From contig NC_134662.1 in NCBI RefSeq assembly GCF_030463565.1, positions 3,410,001-3,474,000 of the forward strand: 64,000 nucleotides of DNA, in the 5' to 3' direction. The notes below the pieces were generated by a model. That model was given only the letters and a program-made list of their open reading frames with translations. It did no database searches and was not told the origin of the DNA. Positions 1 through 12,900 of this stretch are shown here, in pieces (position 1 is the stretch's first letter; each line of letters begins with the position of its first letter). Origin of the DNA: Pelecanus crispus. Its lineage: Eukaryota > Chordata > Aves > Pelecaniformes > Pelecanidae. The translations under genes were made by a program, and so were the position numbers.

Positions 1-639
1 AGGGGGGCGCTGAACCATGGGCATGTCAAATGTTCTTGATCAACCCCAGGCGTGTTCCTCACCTTCAGGGCAGAGATGAGGAGTGGGCGCATTTGCTTTC
101 CCTTTTCCTGGTTCTGTGCGTGGCACCAGATGGGCTGGGCTCTGGCTCTCGACTGAATGATTTCCATCAAGGTACTGTTGAGAGAACCGGTTTTGTTCTC
201 TGAGGTGTGAGCAGAGCACACAGGAGTTCTGGTACTTAAAATTCCTTAACTGGGAATTAAAGAAGTCTGGTACCTGCACAGGGAGCTGTGACTGGTTTGT
301 GTTTAGCTCTGCTGGAGCTTGCTCGCTGAACTCATTTGTTGCAACTGGGCTAATATAACAAACTTGCATTTTGGGGCTCAGATGCTGAAGCGTGGAATAA
401 AAAATCCACAGCCAGCCTTCTTAGAGCCACAGGGACACTGGGTGGTGTTCAGAGTAAGGCAGGGGTGTACGCTGCAGGACTCTGTCATCCATCGCCCTCT
501 GAAAAGCTTTTTAACTGACTGTGTCCATGCTTTGCTGAACGGAAACAGCCTTTCCTCGCCCCAGGCCTTTGGTGATGGGCTTCAAGCGTAAGCATTATCT
601 AAACGCAGGTGCAACTAACACATGAAGTAAAACCCCAGT
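1..639. other. Intergenic, downstream of CELF5
   Basis: No exon, repeat family or RNA gene was recognised. Short open frames here show no similarity to a family I know. By human gene order the next gene outward would be NFIC, but none of its exons is seen here. Confidence 0.4.
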
Positions 640-657
640 TACTTAGCAAGTAAAACT

Positions 658-663
658 TTTATT
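658..663 (-). terminator. Poly(A) signal of CELF5 (AATAAA)
   Basis: On the minus strand AATAAA sits in an A/T-rich context (TTTAATAAAAGTTTTACTT). It is the most 3' strong signal before the sequence changes character. Cleavage would fall about 15-25 nt further, near 635-645. Confidence 0.6.
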
Positions 664-1244
664 AAATAAATTTTAAGATTTTTTTTGACCAGAGCGCGGA
701 ATTTGACATTGACAAAGCTTGTATCGCACCTGTAACATCGTACAGTCACATCAGTAACTGTGATGGAAGAAACTGTAAATGCTTGTTTTAAACCAGCTTG
801 ATCTAGAATTTCCAAAGTCCTTTTTTTGGGGGTTTTTTTTTCTCATTTTTGCATTTGTTGGTCTTTTTTTTTTTTTTTGTTTTGTTCAAAATTAGATTAA
901 GTTTAAACTTCATGAAATTACTTGTAGCAGAAATAAAGTACATTATACAAATCACGTACATAATAGATGTTAAGTATAAAAATGGTATTTACAATAAGTA
1001 AACATGGACTATAGAAACACACAGACTCGCACAGCTTCATCCATCTCTCATAAACTCTCAGCATCAGATACAGAGGGGTGGTTGAGGAGATGTGAAGGTA
1101 CTTAAAAGAACTGTGCCACAAACAGCTGAACAAAGGGAAACTGGAGGAGGATGAGAATTGGCTGCGGTTCTCTGAAGTCCCCGTATCTCGCTTCAGTATC
1201 AATCGCATCAACCTTTCTCCACCAACCCTCTGTTCGTGTTGGAA

Positions 1245-1276
1245 CGCACGCACACACACACACGCACACACACACG
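1245..1276 (-). repeat. (CA)n/(TG)n microsatellite in CELF5 3' UTR
   Basis: Thirty-two bases of interrupted CA/CG dinucleotides on the plus strand, so the CELF5 transcript reads UGUGUGCGUGUGUG. UG repeats are the preferred RNA target of CELF proteins. Confidence 0.85.
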
Positions 1277-2147
1277 TTCTTGGTATCTTATCAAACTCCG
1301 GAATACTGAAACTAATTCAGAAGGTTTGTGGGGTTGGTTTGTTTTGTTCTTCTTTCCTTATTTTGGTTGAAACATAGACTGTTTCAAGTTGTTAAAGGGA
1401 TATGCCTCGTCAGTATGACACCCCAACCCCAGGGGATCTTCGTTAAACCAAGTTCTGGACTGGTCTGTGCTTAAGTGTATGTGTATACAGCTGTATCTAT
1501 AGATGCTGCATAATGTATAATATGTCCCTTGGAGGGGGTGGAGCAGGGGAGGCGGGGAGAAACCAGAATGGCAACCCTCTTTCATCATACTATCCTTGTG
1601 GCTGCTTGGGAAAGCTTTGCAGAGGGTGTAAGAGGTGAGTCCTCTTGCTGAATTCAGATGGAGAAAATGTCCCAGTTCGTCCGGGAATCGGAACTGCCCG
1701 CTAACCAGCGTTAGGTTACTCCTGACATGGGGAGGCAGTGCATAGCCCCCGGGAGGCTTCTGTCACCGTTTCAGAGACTGCATCTGCTCACACTCTCTCA
1801 TCTTCTCTTGCCTTGCTCAAGGAAGTGCTCTGTTACCATGGGAAGCTATGAAACACAAATCTGTGCCGTGTGTGGGGAGGCAGTACAGTTCCTGTAGGTG
1901 AAGGGACTGGTTTCCTGTGCTTTCAGCCTAATCGAGGAGTGCTCAGGATAGGCTTTGGCACCAAATTCCAGCAGCTCTGTCTGCAGCAGCCCTTGGAAAG
2001 ATAAGACTGAGAGCTCTTGAGATTCTTAACCAGGCTGGTGCTAAAGTCGGTGGATGAGCGACTCGAGCTGAGCAGTTGGCTGTACCCTAATCCTGGAGGT
2101 ATGTAGTTCTCTTTCTCCTTGCTTCTTGTTAACGTTGAGCAGAGAGA

Positions 2148-2186
2148 TGCGCGCGCGCTCTCTCTCTCTCTCTTGCTCTCTGTCCA
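2148..2186. repeat. (GC)n-(TC)n microsatellite
   Basis: Alternating GCGCGCGC followed by TCTCTCTCTCTCTC on the plus strand, in the predicted CELF5 3' UTR; the transcript would read GA-rich. Confidence 0.8.
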
Positions 2187-3179
2187 TCCAAGCATCCTCT
2201 CAAAACGTTCAGGCCTATCTGCAGTGCTTGCTGAGAAGACACTGTTGCAAAGGTAAACCCTTAACTTCCAATCCCTCTTGCAAGGAGTCAGTCTCTGAAT
2301 GGAAAAGTTTGGTCCTGTGAGTCACTTTAAAAAAAAATAGAGACTGTGTATATATATATTTATATTTAACTATGAAAGGGCCAGGAGACGGGGCAGGAGG
2401 GAGGGAGGGACGGAGCTAAGTTTCCATACATCACTGCAGTAACCTGGAGACACACCAGTGGGTTTTCTTGGTCCGTGTACTCCAGGCATACCCCGAGAGG
2501 AAGAGCTTCGGGTCCCCAGGGGCTGCTGGTTTTCTGGTCCCTTTGCTATGCAACACATTAGCAGCAAATAATGTCCGTCGTGGCAAGAATCTTCCTGCTG
2601 GGCCAATATTGAGCCTTCTCTTCAATTGCGTGTTTTGGGGAGGAGGATGGGGAAGGTAGGTAGGGAGCAGAGGAAGGAAAGGGGTGGTGCCAAAAGAGTT
2701 GATAAATTTACTGGCCTCTCTGTAAATCAACCTGAAGCAGAAATTCTTCCTCTGGACTTTCCCTTCACCTGAATAGAAAGGAGGAGGGAGGGAAGTGGGA
2801 GATTAGGAGGACATCTATGCAATACTCAGGCTTTGAGTTGCTGTTGCTTAAACGGGGAGGAAGATGACCCCAATTAGAAGGGACCAAGATCCGCCCTCCC
2901 TTGCTCCCACTCTGTTGGCTGGTAGGAGCTAGCTCTGACCGCCAGCTCTCATGTCGGGCAGCTCTTCTGGGGCCCTTCAGGGTCTCACCTTTTCTCTGCT
3001 TTTCTGCGATCCTCGTGAATCATGGGATTGTCCCTTCTTACCCTGGAAAGCAGACTAATTTCTCTGCAGACTAATTTCAAGGCACACATAACAACTGAAA
3101 ACAAAACTATTGGGCTTTAAAACCTTTTTTAGGAAGACAAATGCTTTTTGGGAGTGGTCAGAAAACAGACTGAAACCTT

Positions 3180-3660
3180 GCTTAGACCACATCTGCCTGT
3201 CAGGGCCCGGAGTGCACTAACGGGCCTTAATGGCCTTGACCAGCCTCACCTGCGGCTTCTGTCCGCACTCTGCCCATGGGCCCCGGAGTCTCACTACAGC
3301 TCAGGCCTGTGCCTTCAGTCCTTGTCCGAGCCACGTCGCGGAACTGCCAGTCTCTGCCTGTCCGTGGACCTGTCCTGTCCATGGACCTTACTATCTGGAC
3401 TCCAACCCTTGGACTGTCTTCCCACCTTCATGTCGGATCTGTTTATTATTCTCATTATAGACGTGCCTGGCAATCGCTGGCCTACGTCTGACCCCATTTA
3501 CCCTCACCAGACCTGATCCTGATCTTGACCCGCAGATTGACCCTCTGGCTCAGCCTTGGACCTGCCTCACTGCCACAAACTTGCCTGCTGATCTAGACTC
3601 TTGGTTGAACCTAGCCATCATCTCCAGGCCTGCCCTGGTTGCCTCGCCCAGGTGCTAGGG
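3180..3660. repeat. Degenerate GACC/TGGACCT-rich repeat of unknown family
   Basis: The plus strand carries many loosely spaced copies of CCTGACC, GGACCT and TTGACC (for example around 3235, 3365, 3385, 3510-3545 and 3565). The pattern breaks all reading frames and is unlike the flanking 3' UTR. It looks like an inserted or internally expanded repeat. I cannot name the family. Confidence 0.45.
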
Positions 3661-3849
3661 CTGGGCCCTGGCAGGTGAGGCCGCTGCCCTGCTCGCTGTG
3701 TTACTGCGCTCGGCTCCGGGCTTCCCACCCCGGAGGGATCAGCCAGACCTTGCTGCCCCCTGACGCTGGCCAGCGCTGTGCAGGAACCGTGCCGTGATGG
3801 TGCCAGCTTTACCTGTGCTGCAGAAGTGACTCCTGCTTGCTCACTGCTG

Positions 3850-3977
3850 TCAGTAGGGATGGTTAGCGTCCTTGGGTCGTTTTAACTGGACCTTCAAACG
3901 TTTCATGCCAATCTGGAAGCCATTCATGGCCTGGATAGCAGTCTGTGCGCTGGATGGGTTGTCAAAGCTTACGAAAC
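3850..3977 (-). CDS. CELF5: CELF5 coding exon 12 (last)
   Basis: 128 nt including the TGA stop at 3850-3852, residues 449-490. RNP1 of RRM3 (GFVSF) through the family C terminus [17 protein letters not shown]. Acceptor TCCTTCAG. Confidence 0.96.
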
Positions 3978-6900
3978 CTGAAGGACAGGACACAGGCACG
4001 GATAGTAACGGCACTGTTGCTGCCATGCCCAATGCATGAGGGTCCTCGTTACCCATCACGCTTCCCTTGCCCGCTGAGTTCAGCACTCACCAAAACACTT
4101 GCTCTGGTTGGTGGCACGATCCATGAATACCTTGGAGGAAATGATATTGCCAAAGGGCAGGAACATCTGCATCAACTCGTTGTCTCCAAACTCTTGAGGG
4201 AGATGGTAGATGAAGAGATTGCAGCCTTCAGGACCTGCAGGCATGGGGGCAATGGGGAGGGACAAAACAGAGGGCCCCCAAAGGGAAGGGAAAGAGAAAC
4301 GGGCTCAACTCAGAGCACAGCACTGGAGAACCCCAGCACTGCCTCCTTCTCTCGACCTCACCTTGCTCGTCTCTCTCAGTCACTGGTCCTCGAAGGATTC
4401 TGAGGGCTCTCTAAGAGCAGCTGAGAGGCAATATGCAGAGCTAGAGTTTCTGGAGAGCAGATTCACTTTCACAGCTTGCCCAGTTCCCACATGGGGTGCT
4501 GGACACAACTCTGTGAGTGTCTGAGCGCTGTCTTGCTGGAGGGCAATTAGCCAAGGTGACAGCTCCTTGTTCAGAGCTCTCCCAGTCCTAGGAGAGCAGC
4601 AGACACTGCTACGTGAAAGCTGCTGCTCTAGTGTTCCCTGCCCACAGCTACGCAGCAGTTGCCTTCAGCCCATAAGCCACAGCCCCAACTGGACATCTCC
4701 TGGATTGCCACACATCCAATTTGTGGGCTGACCTGGTCCTGCCCACTCCTTTGCTTGCTCCCTGGGAGCCTGATGAGCACAAGGAGCCAGTCCCTCACTG
4801 ATACATGCTGTACAAAGCAGGAGCAGACAGAGAATGCCTTTGCCTCTAAATTCTGTCCAGCCAGTTTTGAAATAAGCTGAAAAACAAACTCATGAGGCTA
4901 GGAAGGCTGAAAAGAGAGGACAGTACGTTGGAGAGCCTGGTTTGACTGGTCCCAGGGTGGTTCTGGCATCAGTAAAGATAGGGAGGAAGTGCTCTTTTCC
5001 CCTGCCTACACAGGGAAGGCGCTGACTCTTTGGTGTCAAAGCTCGGTGTTCTCGTGCTTGCTGTCCCCATTGTACTCGGCAGCACCTGGCCAGGGCTGAG
5101 CTCGGAAAGCTTGCATGACAAGCATCCTCTGAGCCCTTTCAGTCCACTCACTGCAGAGACATGGTTGGTTCCGTAACCCAGCTCCAATATTAAAGATTAG
5201 AGTGGACAAAGATTAGTGCTGTCTCCTCTCCGCCGGTTCTGTGGCGCAGAAGATGAGCTACACAAATCCCACCCACCCTCCCGCCGCGCTGGACACATTC
5301 CCACCCTGATCCTCACCTTCTCGCTGCTGCTGCTGCAGGATGGGCGGTGGCTGAGGGATGCTCGGAGCAATGGTGGTGGTTGGATACACAGCTGTATTCC
5401 AAGGAGACAGAACAAACTGTTTACCTGAGGATCTGGTCAGCCACGCAAGGGCCTGAGGGAGACAAGGGAAGCTGGTACCTGCATACTGCTGAACTCCTGT
5501 GAAGGCTGGGTGCAAAGTCTCTGCTACTGAAGGGCTCTGAGCTGCAGAGAAGACCATAATCAGAAGCACAGCAAAGGGAATCACGCATGCATTCTGTCTC
5601 TCTCCTCTCCACCCCCAACCCTCCTGCCAAGTGAGCCTCAGTGCCTGGCCCGTAGGGAGCCAGAAGTGTTCTGTGTGGGGAATCCAGAAGAGAGGAGCTA
5701 ACTGCAGTTCCTGAGGTTTCTGGATGGGTGGTTTGTTTTTTTTTTTTCCTGCTCTCCGTACCTGAGTATGGCACAAGGCCATTGGTATAAACTGTTTCCA
5801 AGGTTGGATGCCCATTTGGGAACGGTACCACTCCAGTGAACCCATTTGAAATGGGTGCTACCAGTCCCGGCATGGCTGCTGTTCCCAGGAGAGGCGGTGA
5901 ATGTAGCCCTGTAGAGCAAGAAGAGAGGATACCCCATGAGAGTCGAGGTCCCGCAAAGCCTACACTCCCTCCCTCCATCTGCCTGGCAAGACTGCCGTGT
6001 ACAAAGCTGTTGTCTCTTCTAGTTGGCACGTGGAGGTGATGGACTAGTGCCGGAGCCGTCACAAAATTAGAGGCAGCGCTAGCGAGAAGAGCGCGCGCAG
6101 CATTGCTAGGCCCGGCTGCTGTCAGAGCTTTGGGATGGAAAGTTGTTAATCCAGGTTTGTACAGCATCTAGCATGACACAGCCCTGTTCTTGACAGGTGT
6201 CCAAAGCCAGTATGCGTTATCACTGGTATTATTACTGGGGGATGATGATAATGAGCAATAGCACTGCTGTACTCAGTCGGGTGCCATCCTGGGAACCTGG
6301 ACCTTCTTTACTATATCAAAGGGAAAAACTGCAGCAGAGAGAAACTGCAGCAGGGCAAGAGAATGGGCGCTGAACATGTGAGGGTGTCGGGGAGGTTGGA
6401 GAAATTTGCGCAGAACTAGGGACTGCTGTCCTCAGAGGCTGCATTGTTAGAAAAGAGCGGCCTAATCCAGACGCTGAGCCCGGAGGGATGTGGGAACTGT
6501 TTTACCTGTACGAACGCCGTGCTGGGGCAGGAGGTTCACTGGTAGTGAAGGACTTGCTGCGTCCTGGCCCACACCAGGTCCTCACCTGATGTTGGTGCAA
6601 TAGGAGCGGCTGGCAGCCCGTTGAGACTGACGGCACCGATCTGTTGGATGTGGCAAGGGGAAAAGGCGACGCCTGGGCTCAGGTAGCTGCCGTGGGAGGT
6701 GGAGAGAACCGTCGTCTGCTGCTGCATCAGCTGCAAGGCAGGACCATGCAGTCAGGGTCCCACGCTGCCCAGGGCTTTGCGCCGCTTGGGGCCTCGCGCT
6801 GCCCGGGGTCCTTGCTCCACTCAGGGCCACGTCCAGCTCGGCGGCTCGCGCTGCTGGGGGCCTCCCGCCATCGGGGCCCCACCGCAGCCGCCAGCGGAGC

Positions 6901-9900
6901 TCGGGGCGGCTGCCCGGGCCAGCTTGGCTTCTGCCTTCCCGTGCCGCTACCAGTGGCCGGGGACGGGGCAGAGCTGCGGCCTCGCCATCTCCCCCAGCCG
7001 CTACTGGCGGTCGTCGAGCATCCGCCGCCTGCCCCGAAGCTTCCCGTGATCTAGCAGGGCCTGACGGGGTGGGCGGTGGCGGCAGCACCGTCCTCTGAAG
7101 CCCCGCACGGCTGATGGTCCCCATGCCTGGGGACCCCGGGGTGGGCCTGGAGCTCCCTGCGGCCACGTACTTGCGCAGGGGCTGCCCCTGCCGGGTCGCC
7201 ACATCGGCGGCCTGGGCCGGGCCACGCATGGAAGCCCCCGAGAGCTGGGCACAGCTGCCCGCCCTGCAGCCAGGGGACACAGCTGGGCGGGCATCCTCTG
7301 CAAAGCCAGGGCCATAGCAGGGCAGCCCTCCATCCACCCTCGCCCTCTCTGCATGCCAGCAGCCTTGAGGGGTCTTCGCTCACTCTGCTACGCGCCGGGA
7401 ACGTCGGGATGGGCCCGACCTGCTCGGAGAGCTCCTGCAGCGAGGAAGGGGGCAGGGAAAGGGCCATGCTCCTGGCACCCAGCAGCAGCCTCTCACCACG
7501 GGCCCTACCGCGCTGTCAGCCACAGCAACATCTCCCAGCCACAGCAACATCTCCTCCCAGCCACAGCGCCTTCTCTGAGCGCTGCCGCTCCTCCTGGGAC
7601 GGTGCCAGGTATTAAATAACACAGCTTTCCCTTGAGGAACGGGGTCCCGATCCCTCTCCCTTTTGCCCAGCTTCAACAAGGAGACCATGCTGCAGGGAGA
7701 CACGCAGAGCTCCTTCTGGTACATGCACCCTGCTGTACGACCGGGCGTCCGTCCGGGCCCGGCTCTTGCAGCGTGCTGTGCCGTGAGGTCTGCCCCATGA
7801 TCCATGGAGCTCAGCCATTCCTTGGGCAGTGGCCTGCACCCTGGGGTTGGGAGATGGCAGCTCCTCGTGGGCCCGTAACACACCTGACCGGGCAGAGATA
7901 CAGAGTGCAAAAAGTAGGGGTGGGACAAGAGGTTGGGAGGAGGGTTGGGAGGAAGAAAAAAAAAATCCTTCTGGTCCTATCTGGCCATCAGTTGGTGCTC
8001 TGGAGCAGAAGATTAAATCAGACTGCGCTCCGAGTGCAGTGGCAGCGAAGACTTAGTTCTGGATGCAAAATTATCTCGGCCCTTTATAAGCAAGAAGAGC
8101 AGGGGAGGCACAGGCATGGCTCTCTGGAGACTGCAGTTCCACAGGAGGAGCTGGCAGGTGGCACGTGGCAAAACCCAAGAAAAACACAAATCCTCTTTAC
8201 ATTAACTACACCCGTATCCCACTATCTGCTTGGCAGCATACGTACGCACCACTCGAGTACCTCCACAGATGGCTGAATCAGTCAGGCAGTTTGGCCCAGG
8301 TCTCAGCTGGAGAATCTGGGAACGCTGGAAAGTTGAGGGCTAGCTAAACCTTCTCTGGGTTCCCTCCACACAGAAGCCGATTACCGCTGTGGCGTCAGAA
8401 GAAGAGGAATCGCCTAATTTCGTGGCGCTGCTGTCTCTGTAAGCTGGCAGAAGCAGAGCAGCTGGGGCGGAAGCGGCTCCGCGGGGCAGCGCCGGGGTGG
8501 GGAGGGCCCTTTTGGGGCAGAGGTGGGACCCCGCCAGGCACACCCCAGAGCGGGGGCTCTGCAGCGGGCAGGGCCGGCCGACGGCGCAGGGGTTCGCTAC
8601 CGCTCGCCCCCAGAAAGCAAGCGCCCTGAAATCATCTCATCTCTTCGCCGCCGTGCGGTCTCTGGAGTGATTCCCTGAAGCGGGAGTCACGCGCATCCCC
8701 GGGAATCGCTGAGCCAGGATTACAGCAACACGCGGCCTCCCGGAGAGCACAAAACTCTGCTAAGGAACGCGTCCCTGTGGCAAGCAGCCTGCACGTATTC
8801 CTAGGCCTGTCTTCACACCGTCCCCATTTAAGGATGCAGGAACCAACGCATTTCTTTCTTACTAGACGAATATTGATTTTTCTTTTTTCTCATTAATGCC
8901 TGTTCTGTGCCAGGCTCTGGCTGGAACAAGACCTGCGTCCGACTGCACATGCACCAAACTAGCATTCTGAAATTGTTTTCGTTACTTAAATAAAATTACC
9001 ATAATGAACCGTAAGAGCAGAAAGAAAAGGGGTGTGTGTGAACAAACTATGTTTTGTGTTTAGAACTAACTGATTTATGAAATACAAGAAATATTCAAGC
9101 GTTATAAGCAGTTAGCAAATTGCACTGGCTGCTTTTTTGAAGACTTTGAGCCTCTTCTGTATTGATAAACTATTATTTTTTCAGCTCCCAATCAGTTCCC
9201 TGGTTCCATCTGAACTAATCACTGAATTCAACTTGTTGAATAAACTGAAATGAAGGAAATACTCACTTTTCATTTGCAGAAGAGGCACCTGGGACCAAAA
9301 CCTGGTTTAAGCACTGAAATAAACTGCTTCCAGATGCTTAGCCAGTCGTATTTCCCAGAGAAGTATGAGAATTTTTCTTACAAACTGTATCAGCTAATGT
9401 GTGCAGTTTGACTATTTTTAATACCTTATTTTGTATATTTTAATATATCAGAATAACTTTAGACCTATCATAGTTTGTGATTATTTAATGTTTAATTAGA
9501 GATAGTTTTTAAAGGAAAATGCAATTAATATAAATTTAAAACATCCAACTGAGGAAAAAAAAAACCAAACCCCAAATAACCCAGGCTCCAAACTTCTTCT
9601 TCCTAGGCTGGGGACTCTGGGGACTGCTTTGGCTTGGCGAAGCAGCAAACCCTGTGGGGACAGGGAGGGAAAGCTGCTGGCGTATTAAACTGCGAATGTA
9701 AGAACCGATGCCTACGATGCACTGGTTCGCCCCAGCAGCGCTCGCTCCTCTCAGCCGATTCAACCACATACGTAATTGTTAGGTGCACCTCCCGGGCCTG
9801 TGAGTAACCTTGGGTGCAGCACCTACTACTCCAAGCCCTGCACCATGCAAGCATGAGCTACGCTGGAGTTCTCTTGAGCCCTGGCTTACCAGAGGTCCCA

Positions 9901-12900
9901 GCTCCCAAGAGCTGCCCATGGCAGGGCATTTGGCGCTGCTGTAAGGAGCTTCAGCAAGGAAATCCCTCCCCTCTGTCTCCACTTCCAGAGATATTAAATG
10001 GCATTTCAAAGGGTTGATACCCTCTCCCTCTGATGGGGACACTGTATGCATATGAGAACTGGCTAGGATCTCTCCTCCAGGAGAAGGGAGACCAAAGACT
10101 GGGATGACACAAGAGAAGAAACCATCAGGTGTGAGGTCAGTGCCTCAGAAAGGAGGAGGAGAGAGAACCAAAACCACTGGAAAGGAAAAGGAGGAAAAAA
10201 CCTGAAAGAGTGGGAGACAGGCTGAGTCTTGAGTCAAGGGGAAATGGCAGGAAGGCCAGTGAAGAATCAGAGACAAAGCAACAAATTTACAGACGCAACT
10301 GAGGAGAAAGAAGATGCAGATGAGCAAGGAGCACAGCCTAGGCCTGACTGGCTTCTTGTCATCAGCAGGAGTTTCTAAAGATTGGAGGGCACTTAAAGAC
10401 AGAGTCTAGAAGGTCTCACTGCTCTCCTTCCTTACGCATCCTGGCCCATAAGCTAATAAAGTACTTTCTGCCATCATAACCTCACTGCGTGGTCCATGCC
10501 CGCCTCCTTCACCATCATACCGTGCCCAAGTTAGCACCATCTCCATGACAGCAGAAGATACACCAGAATGATCATCTGACAGCTGACCCTTGGTTGAGCT
10601 AAGCTACAGCCTCAGACCTCAGGTATAGCTGGCTTGTGGATTACAGGGCTGGACAGAAAAGATTGGTCCGGGCAAGAGATACTGGTGTCTGGTCAGAAAG
10701 GGCTCTCTCCTCTAAACCCCGGAAGCCTTGGTGCTTGGAATGGTACAGCTGTTCTCAGCCTCATTACACAAGAAGAATCAAATCATCTGTGTTGGGACAA
10801 ATTCTATGTTTGGTTCCCAAAATTCCCCAACAGTATAGAGCATCATATGTATTGCCTCTTTTCTTTTGCTACTCCATGCTTTTGCCCCAGATTTAAATGA
10901 CATTTGGCAGTTTCTGGGGATTCGTTGAGAGGAAACAGCCAACAACTGAGAAACAGTTCCTTCTCTGTCATGTAGATGGGAGGGAGACACACCAAGTAGC
11001 CACAGAAGCCAGAGGTGAAAGAGGTGTCCACATACATGAGAAGAACAGGTTTATTTGTGCTCCCCCCAGGAAAATTTCTTTCAGTAACAGTATCTAGTTT
11101 TGAGTTCTTTCTTTGACACAAGCATCTCTCATGCCTTGAGCAATTTCTGAGCCTTCTTCCATGGGCTTTATACTTAGTAGCAGAGATCTGAAAGTGACAG
11201 TCACCAAGAAGACCCAAAAGATGCTCCACCACAGCTGATCAGGAACTTCCTGAGTTTGGGACCTACCTCAAACATCAATGGCAATCACCACCATTGCTCC
11301 AAGGCAATGAGGTTCTCTCACTAAGACCCAAAGCACAGCCAGTCTTGCCAGAGGAGGCCAGACTGCCGAAACACCTCTGACCCTCTGCTACCCGCTGCTC
11401 CCTCTCCAGCATCCTGCAAACCCCACAGTCACACTGGCCAAGAGAGAAAACCCTGGGAGCTAAGGACAGCATGGGGGGGGATTAGGGCCCTCCTGAGAAT
11501 TTGAGCAGAGAAATAAACACATGAGGCTGGGCCCAGGGCTCTCACGGTGCTCCAGAAACAGAGACACACATTTACGCCATAGACCCAGAGGAAGAGTTCA
11601 CAGGTTGGCAGACTGCCATGTCTGGCAGACATCACCCAGGAATCGTGGCTCTGAGCTGTCCTCAAAACAAGACAGAAAGACACCGGGTCATGCTTGACCT
11701 GTTCCCAGACACCTCCGCCAGTCTACACCACATCAGAGAAATCCAGCCTTGCTTTGAGAGGGTCCCAGCTCCCTCCTGTCACCCCTTCCAGGAGAGAAAC
11801 GTGCACAGACTAGGCTGATGACTGGAGAAACTGAAGCCAGGAACAACTCCCAGAGTGCCGGGAAGCTTTCACGCATTTGTTAGCGAGAGCCTTGGTGGTC
11901 TCCCAGCCCAGGGATGGTGATGCCCCGTAGCCAGGCGGGCAGCCTTTCCCCACACACACACGCGCGATACTCACAGCCTGCGCATAGGCGCTGTATGGGC
12001 TGAACGGCAAGGTGAGAGATGGAGTGAATATCCCCAGCTGCCCCACCATTTGCTGCATACGGCGGAGGGTCCTCTCCTTATCTGTGTCAGCAAACTTCAC
12101 CACTAGACTGGAGGAGGCGCCCTAGGCACAGAGAGAGGAGACAGAGAGAGGAGGCAGGGGGAAAAGCCGGGACAGCCAGAGAGTCAGCAGTCAGGCAAGG
12201 TGGGATGGGGCAGAACAGGCAGCAGAGAGGAGTGGGAAGAGGAGCAGAAGAGCAAATATTGGCGTGAAAGTGCTCGGGAGCTGCCTGGAACCTGGGCTGT
12301 GCCCTTTCCCATCCATCCGTCCATCCAACCCTTCCCTCTCCCGCCCGCACCCTGGGCCTTGCACAGCTGCACAAGTGGGTGCACTCATCCCTGGCTGCGT
12401 TCACCAGGTGATGGTGCAGCCAGGAACACCCAGGACATCGTCAGCCACAAGCACCATCTTTCCACCGCCATTAGCTTGGCTGGATAGGTAGAAGCCGTTC
12501 CTGGCAGCTGGAAATAGCCCCGCTGCAGCACTGCGCCATCCTGCCCACAGTGCGCCCCAATCCAGGTTAGAGATTGTGAGAGACGAGATTCACAGCTGCA
12601 GCTCCACTTGCACACGAAGGCACAGCTGCAGCTACGCAAACCCACGCAATGCCCAAAGAGTTCCCATCCGCACCCGGCCTGCCCCAGCGGCCTCCTCTGC
12701 TGCCTAAATAAGAGAAGGTGGGCAGCGGGCTCGGACACTGGAGTCCTGACTGCTCACGTCGCTGCATCGTTAGCTTGCACCCTGCTCCGTTTTGAACTAT
12801 TCCAGGTAGCTGCCTCCAAGCCAAATTCATGGTTCTTGGCTCTCTTTTGTTTAGCCTTTATAGCTGTAAGTGCTGTCACTACCGGTCTGGACAGACACAC

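Larger units (their letters stand above)
640..3849 (-). other. CELF5: CELF5 3' untranslated region (predicted)
   Basis: About 3.2 kb follow the stop codon on the minus strand before the first strong AATAAA in an A/T-rich context (658-663). No open gene lies in the stretch. It holds a GACC-rich repeat (about 3180-3660), a TC/GA microsatellite near 2152-2185, a TA tract near 2350-2368, and a UG repeat in the transcript at 1245-1276. A second AATAAA (3442-3447) could give a short form of about 0.4 kb. The extent is inferred from sequence only. Confidence 0.6.
6731..11974 (-). other. CELF5 intron 6
   Basis: 5.2 kb. The end nearest exon 7 (6760-7350) and a block at 8350-8710 are rich in CpG; 8850-9560 is A/T-rich; the rest is unremarkable. 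A CA repeat at 11950-11961 lies against the exon 6 donor. Open frames in the GC-rich part match no family I know and have no supporting splice pattern. Confidence 0.75.

Noticed and set aside
3148-3516. Overlapping open frames near 3.2-3.5 kb
   Set aside because: They come from the GACC-rich repeat in the presumed 3' UTR and share no protein features.
6582-7467. Minus-strand open frames of 251 and 138 codons in intron 6
   Set aside because: GC-rich shadow frames; no recognisable domain. Only the short CELF5 exon 7 is real coding sequence here.
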